Positions 19,248 through 29,401 of a stretch of 64,000 bases of DNA are shown here, in pieces. The stretch covers positions 5,585,001-5,649,000 of the forward strand of contig NC_135254.1 in NCBI RefSeq assembly GCF_964204865.1, in the 5' to 3' direction. The position numbers were made by a program, and so were the translations under genes. The notes beneath the pieces are model-generated. The model did no database searches, was not told the origin of the DNA, and saw only the letters and a list, made by a program, of their open reading frames with translations. This stretch comes from Styela clava (Eukaryota; Chordata; Ascidiacea; Stolidobranchia; Styelidae). Position 1 is the stretch's first letter; each line of letters begins with the position of its first letter.

Positions 19248-22037
19248 CAGTGGCGGCGCGTCAATAGGGCCAACCGGGGCAATGCCCCGGTTGTTTTTTC
19301 GGTATAATAAAAATATTCGAAAAATACCTCAATATCGGTTGCACAGACTGTCTACACTAGCCATATTCTCCCGACATGGTTCATTTTTCGCTCGCAAAGC
19401 CTTCGCCGAACGTCGACGGGGCGACGCCGTACTAAATCATCGGGGCTAGCCCCGAAATTATGACGACACAATGCCGACGTTTCTTACATCAACGTGTTGA
19501 CATATTCACGCATTCCTTCTCGTTCGTTGGTTGCTTGAAGAGTTGATAGTTTCCTCGCCCTCGTTTTTGTCGCTTGTTTCGCTATTTGAATCAGTTAGAG
19601 ACCTTTAGTCCATTTGCTTTCGATTTTCCACATTCCTTTTGAGCTCCTCACTTCTTTCCGGCTTCGCGTTTCTTAGCCTTAGACCTCATAATGAATAAGG
19701 TTGATGCACTACTTCGCACTCCGTTTTCGCAGCTGCCGCTGGAACAAAAATTAGAGGTACAACGCCTTGGGCCTTATCAACCAAAAAATTGTTCACTGGA
19801 ACAATCCCATGACGGAGGAAAGCGTCGGCGTACATTCTGCGCAGAAACTTGGTATAAAAAACACGAATGGTTGTGTTACAGCGAGGACAAAAATGCACTT
19901 TTTTGTTTTTATTGCCTACTTTTTGCTACCGCCCGTTTCTATTCGTCTATTCTATTCGTCGGCACAACCGAAACGTCGAGAAAAACCGCCATGTTCTCGG
20001 TCGATTGATAGATGTTTTGAAGTTCAGTGGTTGTCACGAGCTGTCCCTACGTGGGCACGATGAATGGGCTGGCTCTTCTAATAGAGGGGTATTTTGGATA
20101 TGGTGGAATACACCGCATCCCTAGATACAGTATTGAGAGATCATCTTGATGCCGCAACTGTTTCGAAAGGGACATCTAAGGATATCCAAAATGATTTGCT
20201 CGACTCAATGTATAAAATTTATTTACAACATTTGGCTCTGGAAATTGAGAATTGCCAGTTCCTTTCGATTCAGTCTGACGAGACAACTGACATCACGTGC
20301 GTTTCCCAACTGGCTGTGATTTTTCGGTTTGTGAAAGATGGTAAACCTACCGAGAGATTTCACAGCTTTGTACCAATCGTTGATCGCACGGCTTGCGGGA
20401 TATCGGCTGTACTGAAAGAAGTGTTACAGCCTTACAACGCGAAGTCAAAATTGATAGCTGAAACTTATGACGGCGCGGCAGTCACGAGTGGGTCTGTTCA
20501 AGTTTATATAAAAGAAGATTTTCCTCATGCGCATTTTTTACATTGTTATGCACACCAATTTAACCTCGTTATTAAAAATATGTGTCTTGATACCCCTCTC
20601 GTCCGTATATTTTTTGCAAATGTTTCGGGGTTTTCTTCATTTTTTTCCGTTTCGCCGAAGCGCTCTGACCTCCTTCGCCAGATATGTAGCTGCCGTCTCC
20701 CAGCTTGTGCACCAACACGTTGGAACTTCCAATCACGCGTTGTGCAGGGCGTGTCCGAAATTAGGTCTGAGCTCATTGAGTGTTTCAATGGCATTCAGAG
20801 CTCTCCGGTTCGGGACGAACGCTCTGTGAGGGAGGCGGCAGGTCTAAAGCGTCTGCTAGAAGATGGTAAGTTTTCATTTTTTCTCGCTTTTTTCTCCACA
20901 ATATTCTATCACGTGGATGTATTATACGGCGCATTGCAGTCAAGGCTAATGGATGGAGCGTCTGTGCAGTCGTGTATTTCAGACTTCTGCGATGCTGTAT
21001 CTCGTATCCGGGAAACAATAAAATACGACGACACATGGAGTGCTTCTTTACGCCGCGGGCAAACAACGCAGCGTTTGATTTTGTCTGCAAAGGAATGGTG
21101 TGACATTCTGGTGAATCAAATAGGCGATCGTCTGCGCACTGAACACCTTGCCGCGTTCTCTTTGATGAACCCCAAAAATTTTTCAAAATTTGCACGTCAA
21201 TTTCCCATCCATTTGTTGGCTACTGTCTCCAAATTTTACCCCATGATAAACGTGGGTAAATTGGGAAATGAATTGCGATGTATATACACCAATCAAACTT
21301 TTTTGAACATCACATCAACTTGCACGCTCTATGGGTTCCTCATAGATAACACTCTAGTAACTACCTTTGCGGCGTCTGCAAAATTTCTTGACATCATTTT
21401 GACGACGCCTATTTCTTCCGCCGACGCAGAGCGAACATTCGGCACGCTGAAGCGTATTAAAACGTATCTCAGAAACACAATGCAGCAAGATAGATTAAAT
21501 TCCTTGGCTGTTTTATCCATTCACAGAGACGTTTTTTCTGGGATGCATGACTTTAATCAGCGCGTTATTGAGCATTTTGCTTCCAAGAAACCGCGGCGTG
21601 TTGCATATATGTTCAAGCAGTAGAAGTCTAGCAGCATATATATCTATGAGTGAGCGACGCCTGTTCTTATCTTTGCATTAACTTTCCTTTCTTCATAGTA
21701 ACGTTTTAAACCTTATTTTAGGTTTTGTCTGCTTTCCCGAAGTTCCTGTTAATATGTCATTGTATTTATCTGGGTAAATATTGCCTTTCCTTTTGAAAGA
21801 GGTTTCAAAATAAACTATGTCTATATTTATTAATCCCTTGACTTGGACCGGTTTTAAAGACACTTTCTTATCGTTAAAAATTGTCGCTTTTGCCGATTGG
21901 TTGTTACCGATATAATGGTTTTTATACTCATAAAATGATGAGAGAACTTACAGCGCTCATTCTGTCCCCGTAGATGGGGGTGACTTGGTCCCGCAGTAGC
22001 TTGCCCCGGTTGTCAAAATGACCACGCGCCGTTACTG
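19248..22037 (+). mobile_element. hAT element with decayed transposase
   Basis: Left end CAGTGGCGGCGCG with CCAACCGGGGCAA slightly further in; right end, inverted, CAGTAACGGCGCG with ACAACCGGGGCAA. They enclose a hAT transposase on the plus strand. The 2790-bp size is normal for an autonomous hAT. The flanking 8-mers (GTAAAGCA and GCAAATTT) do not match, so the target duplication is eroded or the termini are off by a few bases. It abuts the 3' end of the next LINE. Confidence 0.7.
19691..21623 (+). pseudogene. hAT transposase (TTF zinc finger, DUF4371-like, dimerisation domain)
   Basis: In an active element this nuclear enzyme cuts and pastes the DNA. The N-terminal frame (from 19691) has a TTF-type zinc finger around CAETWYKKHEWLCY and LFCFYCLLF. 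Then the frame shifts, with loss of sequence, near 19930-19960 to one containing GRLIDVLKFSGC and LRGHDE. It shifts again at about 20092, where a T is missing from a T run, into a 500-residue frame with SDETTD, TYDGAAVTSG, and the C-terminal hAT dimerisation block ISSADAERTFGTLKRIKTYLR. These carry the catalytic D, D and E regions. The type resembles ZMYM/FAM200-related hAT proteins. Inactive as written. Confidence 0.8.
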
Positions 22038-22149
22038 GCAAATTTACTATGTAAGGTAAAAGGGTTAATGGCGCCTTTGGACAACTGGGTCTTTTGCGCC
22101 AAATATCAAAAAGAGTAGTCAGTATGATACAATAAAATAGGTTCACAAC

Positions 22150-23070
22150 TCTCGTTTGGTGGATATAGAAAAGTTAATAATAAATGGAATCAAATCAGGA
22201 ACACTGAAAATACAAATAATTTCCCAGGGCACATTCATTTTTGCTGCTTCACGTCTTAATTCGCATCGTAAGTTATTATACTTGGAACAATATAAATTAA
22301 AATGAAAAACAGTTTCATTTCTGTCACATCGACTACAGTGCCCTGTGGGTTGTAGCCCTATTTTAAATAAATGATAGTTGAGTCTGATATGTCCAGTTTG
22401 AAGCCGGAAAAATACTATTTCTTCTTGGCGGGAAAAATTGAAATAGACAGTCTTTTGGGCTATATGAGTTTGAAAGTTCCTATAATGGCTTGCAGTATCG
22501 TTAGCTTAGTATGTTAAATTCCATTTTGCAAGACATGCTTGCTTGCACAATGTCTTAGCTTCCTTCAATGACCGTTGGAGAACAGCATTGATGACAATTC
22601 CATTTGCTCCGTCTTTCGCCAGTCGATCCACTGCCTCATTACCGTTAATTCCAATATGTGCTGGTATCCACAGAAACTTGATATCAGTCGTGTGACAAAT
22701 GATAGAATGAAGTAGTTGTATTTTTGTCGATAAAAGATGTTTAACATCCCAAATATTCTGTATGCTTTCCAATGCAGAAAGACAATCGCACAATATTAAT
22801 ACTTTTGAAGACCTATTTTGTGATATCCATATCAAACTTCGATATATGGCATATAATTCCGTACAGTAGGAAGTAGCCAATGAATCGAGGCGGAATTTAT
22901 TCGAAACGTCACAATCTGGAATAAAAAAGACAGCACCACGGCGAGTTGCAGATTTTGAACCGTCAGTATAGATCTCCAGATAGCCTGGATATTCCATTTC
23001 AATATACTCCAAACATTGTAACACAACACTAGTAGGATTGTTGGATGTAACAGACATAGTTGTAAAACTG
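22150..23070 (-). pseudogene. LINE RNase H domain and C-terminal zinc tail
   Basis: RNase H would remove the RNA template after reverse transcription. Visible motifs in order: IYTDGSK (first Asp), CTELYAI (Glu), ILCDCLSALESI (Asp), IPAHIGINGNEAVDRLAK (His and last Asp), so all catalytic positions are present. Downstream in another frame is a C-x2-C...H...C tail (CSRCDRNETVFHFNLYC) as in I-type LINEs. A stop in place of a tryptophan codon and frameshifts near 23080 separate it from the RT. Confidence 0.8.
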
Positions 23071-23095
23071 TATCCACTTCAGGCGGAGGTATATT

Positions 23096-24161
23096 TCAGG
23101 GTGGTATGGGGAAAAATTTAGTGCTATTGACAACTATGTTGGAAAAAATTCGAGAGATTGTAAGCATATTAAAGGTTACAAAGGGATCAGAGTCTGGATA
23201 ATACTCATGCCAAGACTGCTTAATGAGTGATTCATTAGGATGATTCTTGTGAGAAAAGAGCAGGCATTTGTATGCAAGGCAGCAGTTAAGATGTTGTATA
23301 TGGAGCGGCATTTCGTAAAAGGCCTCTTGAAGTGATATTATCGGAGTGCCCTTCATAGCGCCACAGCAAATACGTAGACACGTATTTTGTATTTTTTGCA
23401 ATTTCTGTAAAATCCACGGCGAGATAAAATGGTAGGCTTCAATGCCATACATCAATATTGATCGAATGAGTGCCCTATATAGTGATAGGAGAGGTGCCTT
23501 TGCACATCCCCAGGTTGTACCACTGAGTAACCGCAATATATTATTTTTTTTTTAGACATTTCTCATGTATGTACTCGACATGTCTTTTGTAATTGAGTCT
23601 TGAATCAAACACAACGCCCAAATATTTAAATTCGGATGTGACAGGTATTACTGAGTCTTTGATTCTAAGTTGGATTGTAGGGATTTTCTTGCGCTTGGTA
23701 AAAAGCATAATACAGGATTTTGTGGTGGAAAGTTTAAACCCCCACCTATCACACCAGGTTATTATGGCATTTGAGGAAGCTCGAACTTTTGGTACTATTT
23801 CCGGGATATGCAATCCGGTCTCCCAAAAAGCTCCATCATCAGCAAAAAGTTTCACCAATGAAGGGACTTTTGTAGTAAGTCATTGATCATAACGGAAAAC
23901 AGAATTTGGCTGAGAACACTGCCTTGAGGAATACCGTTTTGTAGGAAATTTGTAGCAGACATCGACGAATCTACTCTGACTAAGAGCGTGTTGTGAGAAA
24001 TGATCTAATCCATCGATGAATCATGCCACGTACTTCAATTTTGAATAGTTTATATAACAGACCCCCTCTCCACACCGTGTCATAAGCCTTTTCAATATCT
24101 AAAAAGACTGCAATCACATACCGCTTATTTCCAAGGGCTTTGTATACTTCATCATGTAGAG
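23096..24161 (-). pseudogene. LINE reverse transcriptase, middle and C-terminal part
   Basis: From 24161 downward: AYDTVWRGGLLYKL (catalytic box A region), a region like GIPQGSVLSQ in mixed frames, then LFADDGAFW (catalytic FADD) at about 23850, KYLGVVFDSRLNYKRHV, a break at a run of ten A at about 23545, then RLLSGTTWG and MYGIEAYHF. The A-run frameshift and stops make it non-functional. The upstream side is cut by the hAT MITE at 24162. Confidence 0.75.
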
Positions 24162-25355
24162 CAGGGGTCTCAAACTCAATTTACTTGGGGGCCACTGGGG
24201 CAGAGTCTGGATGAGTCCGGGCCGCATCAGGTTTTCCACAATAAAAGCTTAGCAACTCGTTTAAATTGTATTCCTTGTGCTCTGCAACTTTAACTGTGCA
24301 AATAAAACATGTCGGGATGCTCCTGTGCTCAACAACGAAATATTGCATTTCCCAGTTTTTTGAAGTTGTCTGTGCTCATCACCAACTTTTCTGTTTACTG
24401 AAACTTCACTTCCAACGACACGTTTAGGGATGTACGAAATTATAAAATTCCATCTTGTAATAACTGTTGCGCTGATGTTTCAATCAAGCATTTAGCCGAT
24501 GTACAGTGATGTTTCGCCACATGGGAAACATGGTTACAATGTATCAAGATAAATCTAAGCGTTAGTTATTGTGACATCAAATCATGGAACACTGTTTTTA
24601 AATTATTTCAGACGGTCCCGCGATCTAATATCAGGCCTACAGGTATGGTGCTGGTAGGTTACCGCACCGCATATTACTTCCAGGGGATAGATGATAAAAT
24701 ATTTTGTTTTGACCTACGTGAGAGTTTCCCTTTTTCGGCCACGAAACACTTACACTTTTTTTATATCTCCTCGTGGAACACCAAAAAATGAAAGGGTTAA
24801 ATTGATAAAGAAAAACGGTGCAATGAAGCGGTTCCCAAGGGTTTCGCCGTGGCGAGTTGCAAATGCGCGACAAACTTTCAGCATTTCAAAGTAAAACCAG
24901 GTAGGGATTGAGGAAAAACGGTTGACCTTTTGCCTTTATTATTTAGACTTACCTGTTTGTGTTTAACAAAACCAAAAGAAGTACTGTAAATTTGATAATG
25001 AAATCAACAGTCAAAAAGCTAAACCGACAGTTAACGAAAATTCCACCACCTTACTCAGTTAGCACACTTTTAGCCGACGGTGACGCGATTTTAAACGGTC
25101 ATTCGGGCAACAACCTCATGATTCTCAGATCGCCATGGTGACTGATTTAGATGTATTTTTGATTCCTTTTCCACGCAACACTCGGAAGATTCTCGCGGAA
25201 CATTAGTGTTCCGCGGAACACAGTTTGGGAAACGCATGGTATATTAAAAGCATTAATCATGCTAAGTGGCTTGCGGGCCGCACTGACATTAAACTTTAAT
25301 ACCAAGGCGGGGGTCACAAACTATCATCCCGCGGGCCGCGAGTTTGAGACCCCTG
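24162..25355. mobile_element. hAT-type element inside LINE RT, 8-bp TSD
   Basis: CAGGGGTCTCAAACTC at the left and its inverse at the right, with GGGCCGC subterminal blocks, between a perfect ATGTAGAG duplication (24154-24161 and 25356-25363). 1194 bp, no transposase. A second MITE (24719-25239) is nested inside. Confidence 0.9.
24719..25239. mobile_element. Nested MITE, copy A
   Basis: Ends AGTTTCCCTTTTTCGGCCAC and CAGTTTGGGAAACGCATG. Read in reverse it aligns over most of its length with the MITE at 25685-27590, through landmarks such as TGGTGTTCCACGAGG, GCTTTTTGACTGTT, GCGTCACCGTCGGC and GGAATCAAAAA. It is the shorter copy without inserts. Confidence 0.7.
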
Positions 25356-25363
25356 ATGTAGAG

Positions 25364-25684
25364 CGAGAATTTTATCCGTGGTCGATCTGTTACTTCTAAA
25401 TCCACTTTGACTTGAATTCAATAGATTATTCGTGGAGGAACAATTTAATTCTATAATTATTCATACTCTCTCAATCAAGTTTACAAAGATTGCTCGTGAG
25501 AGCAATCGGTCTATATGACGCTGGATCATGATTTGGTTTGTTGGGCTTCAATATTGGAATAACAACTGAATGTTTCCAGGGGGTGGGGACACGACCAGAA
25601 AGCCATATTGAATTAAAAAGTTGCAGTAAAATATCCAAGCATTCTGTAGACAGATGTCGAATCCTCTGATAGCATATTCTATCA
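25364..25684 (-). pseudogene. LINE reverse transcriptase, N-terminal fragment
   Basis: Minus-strand reading shows P-x2-WKHSVVIPILKPNK and HDPASYRPIALTSNLCK, the N-terminal RT blocks, then stops and a QSGFRS-type region up to the target duplication of the hAT element. Its upstream neighbour should be the endonuclease but is the end of a MITE. Confidence 0.7.
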
Positions 25685-25774
25685 CAGCGTTTCCCAAACT
25701 GTGGAGCATCTTCGAAGTGTTCCGTGAAAAAGGAATCAAAAAACGTCTTAAATAGTCGCCATGGAGATCTATGG

Positions 25775-25986
25775 TAGGGCTTCCCAACCTAGGGGCCGCT
25801 AAACGAATTTTAAGGCCGCAAAGAGTACACCAATTTTACAAAACATCAAAAACGCATATTCCGGATTGTTTACCATTATTAACGAGGACGAGGGGCGCAA
25901 AAATTTTTAATATAATATAAATATATTATTATTAAATATATATCTATATTAAAAGAGATCGCGAGCTCAAAAGTTTGGGAAGCCCT
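25775..25986. mobile_element. Short MITE, AGGGCTTCCCAA ends
   Basis: AGGGCTTCCCAACCTAGGGG at the left and GTTTGGGAAGCCCT at the right are inverted. The interior is AT-rich with GGCCGC-like and GCGAGCTC blocks next to the ends. No target duplication can be read. Confidence 0.6.
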
Positions 25987-26146
25987 GAAGTTGTCGCCCA
26001 ACTGACCGGTCAGTGTCGCGTCACCATCGGCTTAAATCGTACTAACTGAGGAGGGATAGTGGCATTTTCGATAACTGTCGGCCTAGCTTTTTCACTGTTA
26101 AGTCCATTATCAAGTTTACAGCAATCATTTTGGTTTTGCTATAGGC

Positions 26147-26970
26147 CAGGGATGGCGAACCTTTTTCGATGAATGGGTCAAAAATTATAATTTTATTGCG
26201 GAACAGAAGAGAGTGGGTCACAGATATTTAATTCACGTTTATATTTATAAGAAACTTCAGAAACAAATCTTATAAGCTGGTGTTGGTGTAGTTTTGGGCT
26301 TTACTTATGCAGCACTTCTATCAGGGACTTTTTATGGCCCTCGGTTTTATGATATTAGAGTGCGAAAAAAACGCATATGAATTACCAAAAACGTTTAGGA
26401 TGATGCGTTAAATTATTTTACGGTTCTAGTGTTTGGAGGTAATTCCGCTTTGATAGTGTTAAAATTTTGGATCAGCTTCCAACCACATTAAGGTACTTTT
26501 ACACTGCCCCATTGTAATATCAGATTTCTAGATTTTTATTTCAAGTCTGAAAGATTTTGTTTTCACAACGGCATTGTAGGCGAGAAACTAACTAAATGCA
26601 AAGTAGCATCTAGTTCTCGTATATTCCCTAAAACAGTCTGCAGATGCAATTCCAAAAAAGACAGGCGTTGCTAGAAATGAATTGCATAACGGTACACAGC
26701 GGTGCATACACGCGTACAAGATTAGGGGTTTTAAAAATTACCGTACCGGCCCGAAACATTTTGAATATGATCGATCGCATCCCTCCCTGACTGTCCAACT
26801 GACGGGACATCATAATAGTTTAGTTATTGTTAGATTAATTTAAGGCCGGTTTTATCAATTTTTATCACTGATATATTAGCATTTTATTTTATTCGTGCCT
26901 TCGCTTGGCGGGACAAATAAAACGCGGTGGGTCACTTTGTGACCCGCGGGTCAGTGGTTCGCCATCCCTG
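26147..26970. mobile_element. hAT-type MITE, 8-bp TSD CTATAGGC
   Basis: CAGGGATGGCGAACCTTTTT at the left, GGTTCGCCATCCCTG at the right. A perfect CTATAGGC lies on both sides (26139-26146 and 26971-26978). 824 bp with no coding capacity. GGGTCA/TGACCC blocks form subterminal inverted repeats. Confidence 0.9.
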
Positions 26971-27599
26971 CTATAGGCAAACGAGTAGACCTAAAGAATA
27001 AAGACAAAGGGTCAACTCTTCTTCCTCCATCTCTGCCTGGTTTCGAACTTCGAAATGCTGAAAAAAATTACTCATTTTCGCTAAACTCTATTAAGTAGAT
27101 AAATGCAGCGAAATTGCAGCAAGTACATCAGTCAGTCAGTCAGTCGTTTATTTTTCACCAAAATGAACATACACGTAATGCGAACAAAAATTAGAGAAAA
27201 CATAAATAAAGGCATTTCATGGTGAAGGGTGACGCGAAAAAACCAATGTTGGTTATCTAGCAGCGACACCTGTGATAAATGTCTAACTTTCTATCTCCAT
27301 TAGACGTAACATTAGAGGCAAACACTACGTAATGGAGAGTAAACGACATAGAATGGTAAAATGAATTTATTGATTCATATACACACCATTTAAATTAAGA
27401 AACATTGATAATAAATGCAACATGTAAAATATTCAATCCTATTTTAAGTATTTTAACACAATTCTGTTAGTTTTCGCCGCGCATTTGACAACTTTTTCTT
27501 TATCAATTTTACCCTTTTATTTTTTGGTGTTCCGCGAGGCGAGATAAAAAGTAGAGGTGTTCCGTGGCGGAAAAAGTTTGGGAAACGCTGGACTCTGAT

Positions 27600-28305
27600 A
27601 CATACATCAGCTTCATGGCGACCCCCGCATCTTACGCAAAGCTGGAAGCTCATACAGTTTTTTTTTCACATGGCCATATCTATGGCATTTAAAACACCCC
27701 ACAGGTGGGGGATCATAAATTCTCGTTCTAAATCTCATGTAAAATAAGTTGATGTAGCAGGAACACGCTCAGTCCTAACATCAAGGCGCACACCAGATGG
27801 TTTCATACCCGCTTCACCATTAATTTGAAAACGTCTTGCATTCGTCACATATTGTGATTTAAGAGCCTCTGTAATTTCTTTGTCAGATATATCAACAGGC
27901 ACCCCACTGATTACACAACGTCCGATAAAGTCCCGTTTATGAAAGAATGTTGCCCTAATTGGAATGTTTACCTCGTCAGAACCTAGTTTTTCGCATTCTA
28001 GAACGGCTTTGATCTGTTCCGGAAAAAGGTTTTCTATCAATAGATCTCCAGATGATAGTATTTTAGCATTGCCATAGTTCCCAATTAGCGAAATCAGACA
28101 TGAATTAACTTTGATTGGATTATAAGTACGCATGGATTTAGCAGTACCCTTGATTAAAACATTGCTTTTAGTCTGTTTATGGTTTTCGTAAGAAACCACA
28201 GACGACTTTATCCTACTCGAAGGTTCAACATCATTGCTATTCCCATTCTCAATTAACTTTCTTTTTGATGAATACCTTCCATACCGTTCCCACCATCACT
28301 CATGT
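27600..28305 (-). pseudogene. LINE ORF1, gag-like with CCHC knuckles
   Basis: ORF1 of I-type LINEs binds the element RNA. A possible start MSDGGNG is at 28305 but a stop follows after 16 codons. The main open part (27735-28199) has an RRM-like stretch (GRCVISGVPVDISDKEITEAL) and SGVRLDVRTERVP. In shifted frames it is followed by CFKCHRYGHV (first CCHC knuckle) and LCVRCGGRHEADVC (second). At least two frameshifts. It ends at the MITE at 27590. Confidence 0.7.
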
Positions 28306-28509
28306 TAAAAAGTGGGGTAGGATGACGTTATGCCAGTATACGCTCACTACACAAAGTAATAAATGTTCACATCCCTTGTCTTGTCCTCTTTCCAAGGTCA
28401 CCGTCGATTGGAAAATTGTAAAGTCCAACACGAACACGTCCTTTCAGGCCGAGCTCTCGATACCTGGCTCAGACCAGCGCAGAAAAGACCTCACACTACC
28501 ACGCCCTGA

Positions 28510-28993
28510 ACCGAATGTAATTAAAGTATAATAGTAAATAAATAAAATAAAACTATTTATCTCCTTGCTTCAATATTAATTTAATTGTGATCATTTTAAT
28601 CTGCGGTTGTGTTGACGAAATAAAAGTAATACTACTCAAAAAATATCACGATAATCCGTGGACACAAAAATGCGTGGTAAAAGGCCCGATTATTACTTAT
28701 CGATTTTAATCGGTATGTATGTTGATGGGTATTTGCCTGTCTGTGTGTATGTCTGTTAGATGCACGCGATATCTCACGGAAGCGGAATCGAATCTGCTCC
28801 AGATTTTGCATGTGCATTCATCATATCTCGGACCAAAAGCCTATTGATTTTGGGCGAATTATGTCGTGTAATTAGCAAGTTATTAATTAATTGTTGATGG
28901 GTCTTCGGTCTCTGACCGATATTCTCGTATTTTGTCTTGATTCGTTTTTTTGTGAACTCGACAAATCTGAGCTGTTAGTACAACACTTACAAT
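28510..28993. other. Non-coding, with a dispersed repeat
   Basis: Near 28650 the phrase GTGGACACAAAAATGCGTGG echoes the foldback repeats at 43 and 54 kb. From about 28718 to 28905 lies a repeat shared with 42547-42740. Confidence 0.5.
28718..28905 (+). repeat. Dispersed repeat, copy 1 (pair at 42547-42740)
   Basis: Both copies run, in the same orientation, from GTATGTTGATGGGTATTTGC through CGCGATATCTCACG, TTTTGCATGTGCATTCATCA and TATCTCGGACCA to the AATTAGC-AGTT region. The wording (CGATATCTC, TGCATGTGCATTC) is like the interior of the 290-bp helentron repeat, but no termini are visible. Confidence 0.65.
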
Positions 28994-29393
28994 CAGTGTT
29001 CCCTCTAAGGTGTGCGCGCGCACACAGCTTTCAGAGGTTGCGCACACGCATAGATTTACTGCGCACAGACGTTTCGATGTAATGTAACAATGTTCTTTTT
29101 TCACCCTTTATTTGAATTCAAATAAAACCATCTGTTACAATTAATTTCATTTATTATTTTCCATGTATGTTCATTGTTATCTACTGATAACATATAGCCC
29201 CCCATTAAAGCATTCACAATCTATAGAAAAACTTATTGAATAACCAAAATTTTCTTAATAAGCCCACTTATTACGCGGTTAGAACGCCAAAATTTCTACA
29301 TTGGTTTTTGCACAAATGTTAGTCATTTCCAAAAAAGTGCGCACACACCAAAATTTCTGCGCACACATACTACAAAAATTAGAGGGAACATTG
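28994..29393. mobile_element. hAT-type MITE (400 bp), TSD CTTACAAT
   Basis: CAGTGTTCCCTCTAA at the left and, inverted, CAATGTTCCCTCTAA at the right, with perfect CTTACAAT duplications (28986-28993 and 29394-29401). The subterminal blocks are GTGTGCGCGCGCACAC and GCGCACACA, alternating purine-pyrimidine tracts. Confidence 0.9.
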
Positions 29394-29401
29394 CTTACAA
29401 T

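Larger units (their letters stand above)
25685..27590. mobile_element. MITE, copy B, itself hosting other inserts
   Basis: Inverted ends CAGCGTTTCCCAAACT at 25685 and the inverse ending at 27590. The host part aligns with copy A. Inserted in it are a 0.2-kb MITE (25775-25986), an 824-bp MITE (26147-26970) and probably a third piece beginning with a TCAG tandem near 27130. No 8-bp duplication matches at its two ends, and the LINE endonuclease is missing at this point. Confidence 0.65.
22038..28510 (-). mobile_element. I-like LINE with RNase H, interrupted by nested MITEs
   Basis: Minus-strand non-LTR retrotransposon with ORF1 (CCHC gag) at 27600-28305, RT start at 25364-25684, RT remainder at 23541-24161, thumb/linker at 23096-23536, RNase H at 22506-23070 and a 3' CCHC-like tail to about 22150. 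RT plus RNase H in one element points to the I/Ingi/Tad-type group. The endonuclease that should lie between gag and RT is absent; a MITE occupies that place. Several frameshifts and stops make it dead. The 5' end is not sharply defined. Confidence 0.75.
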
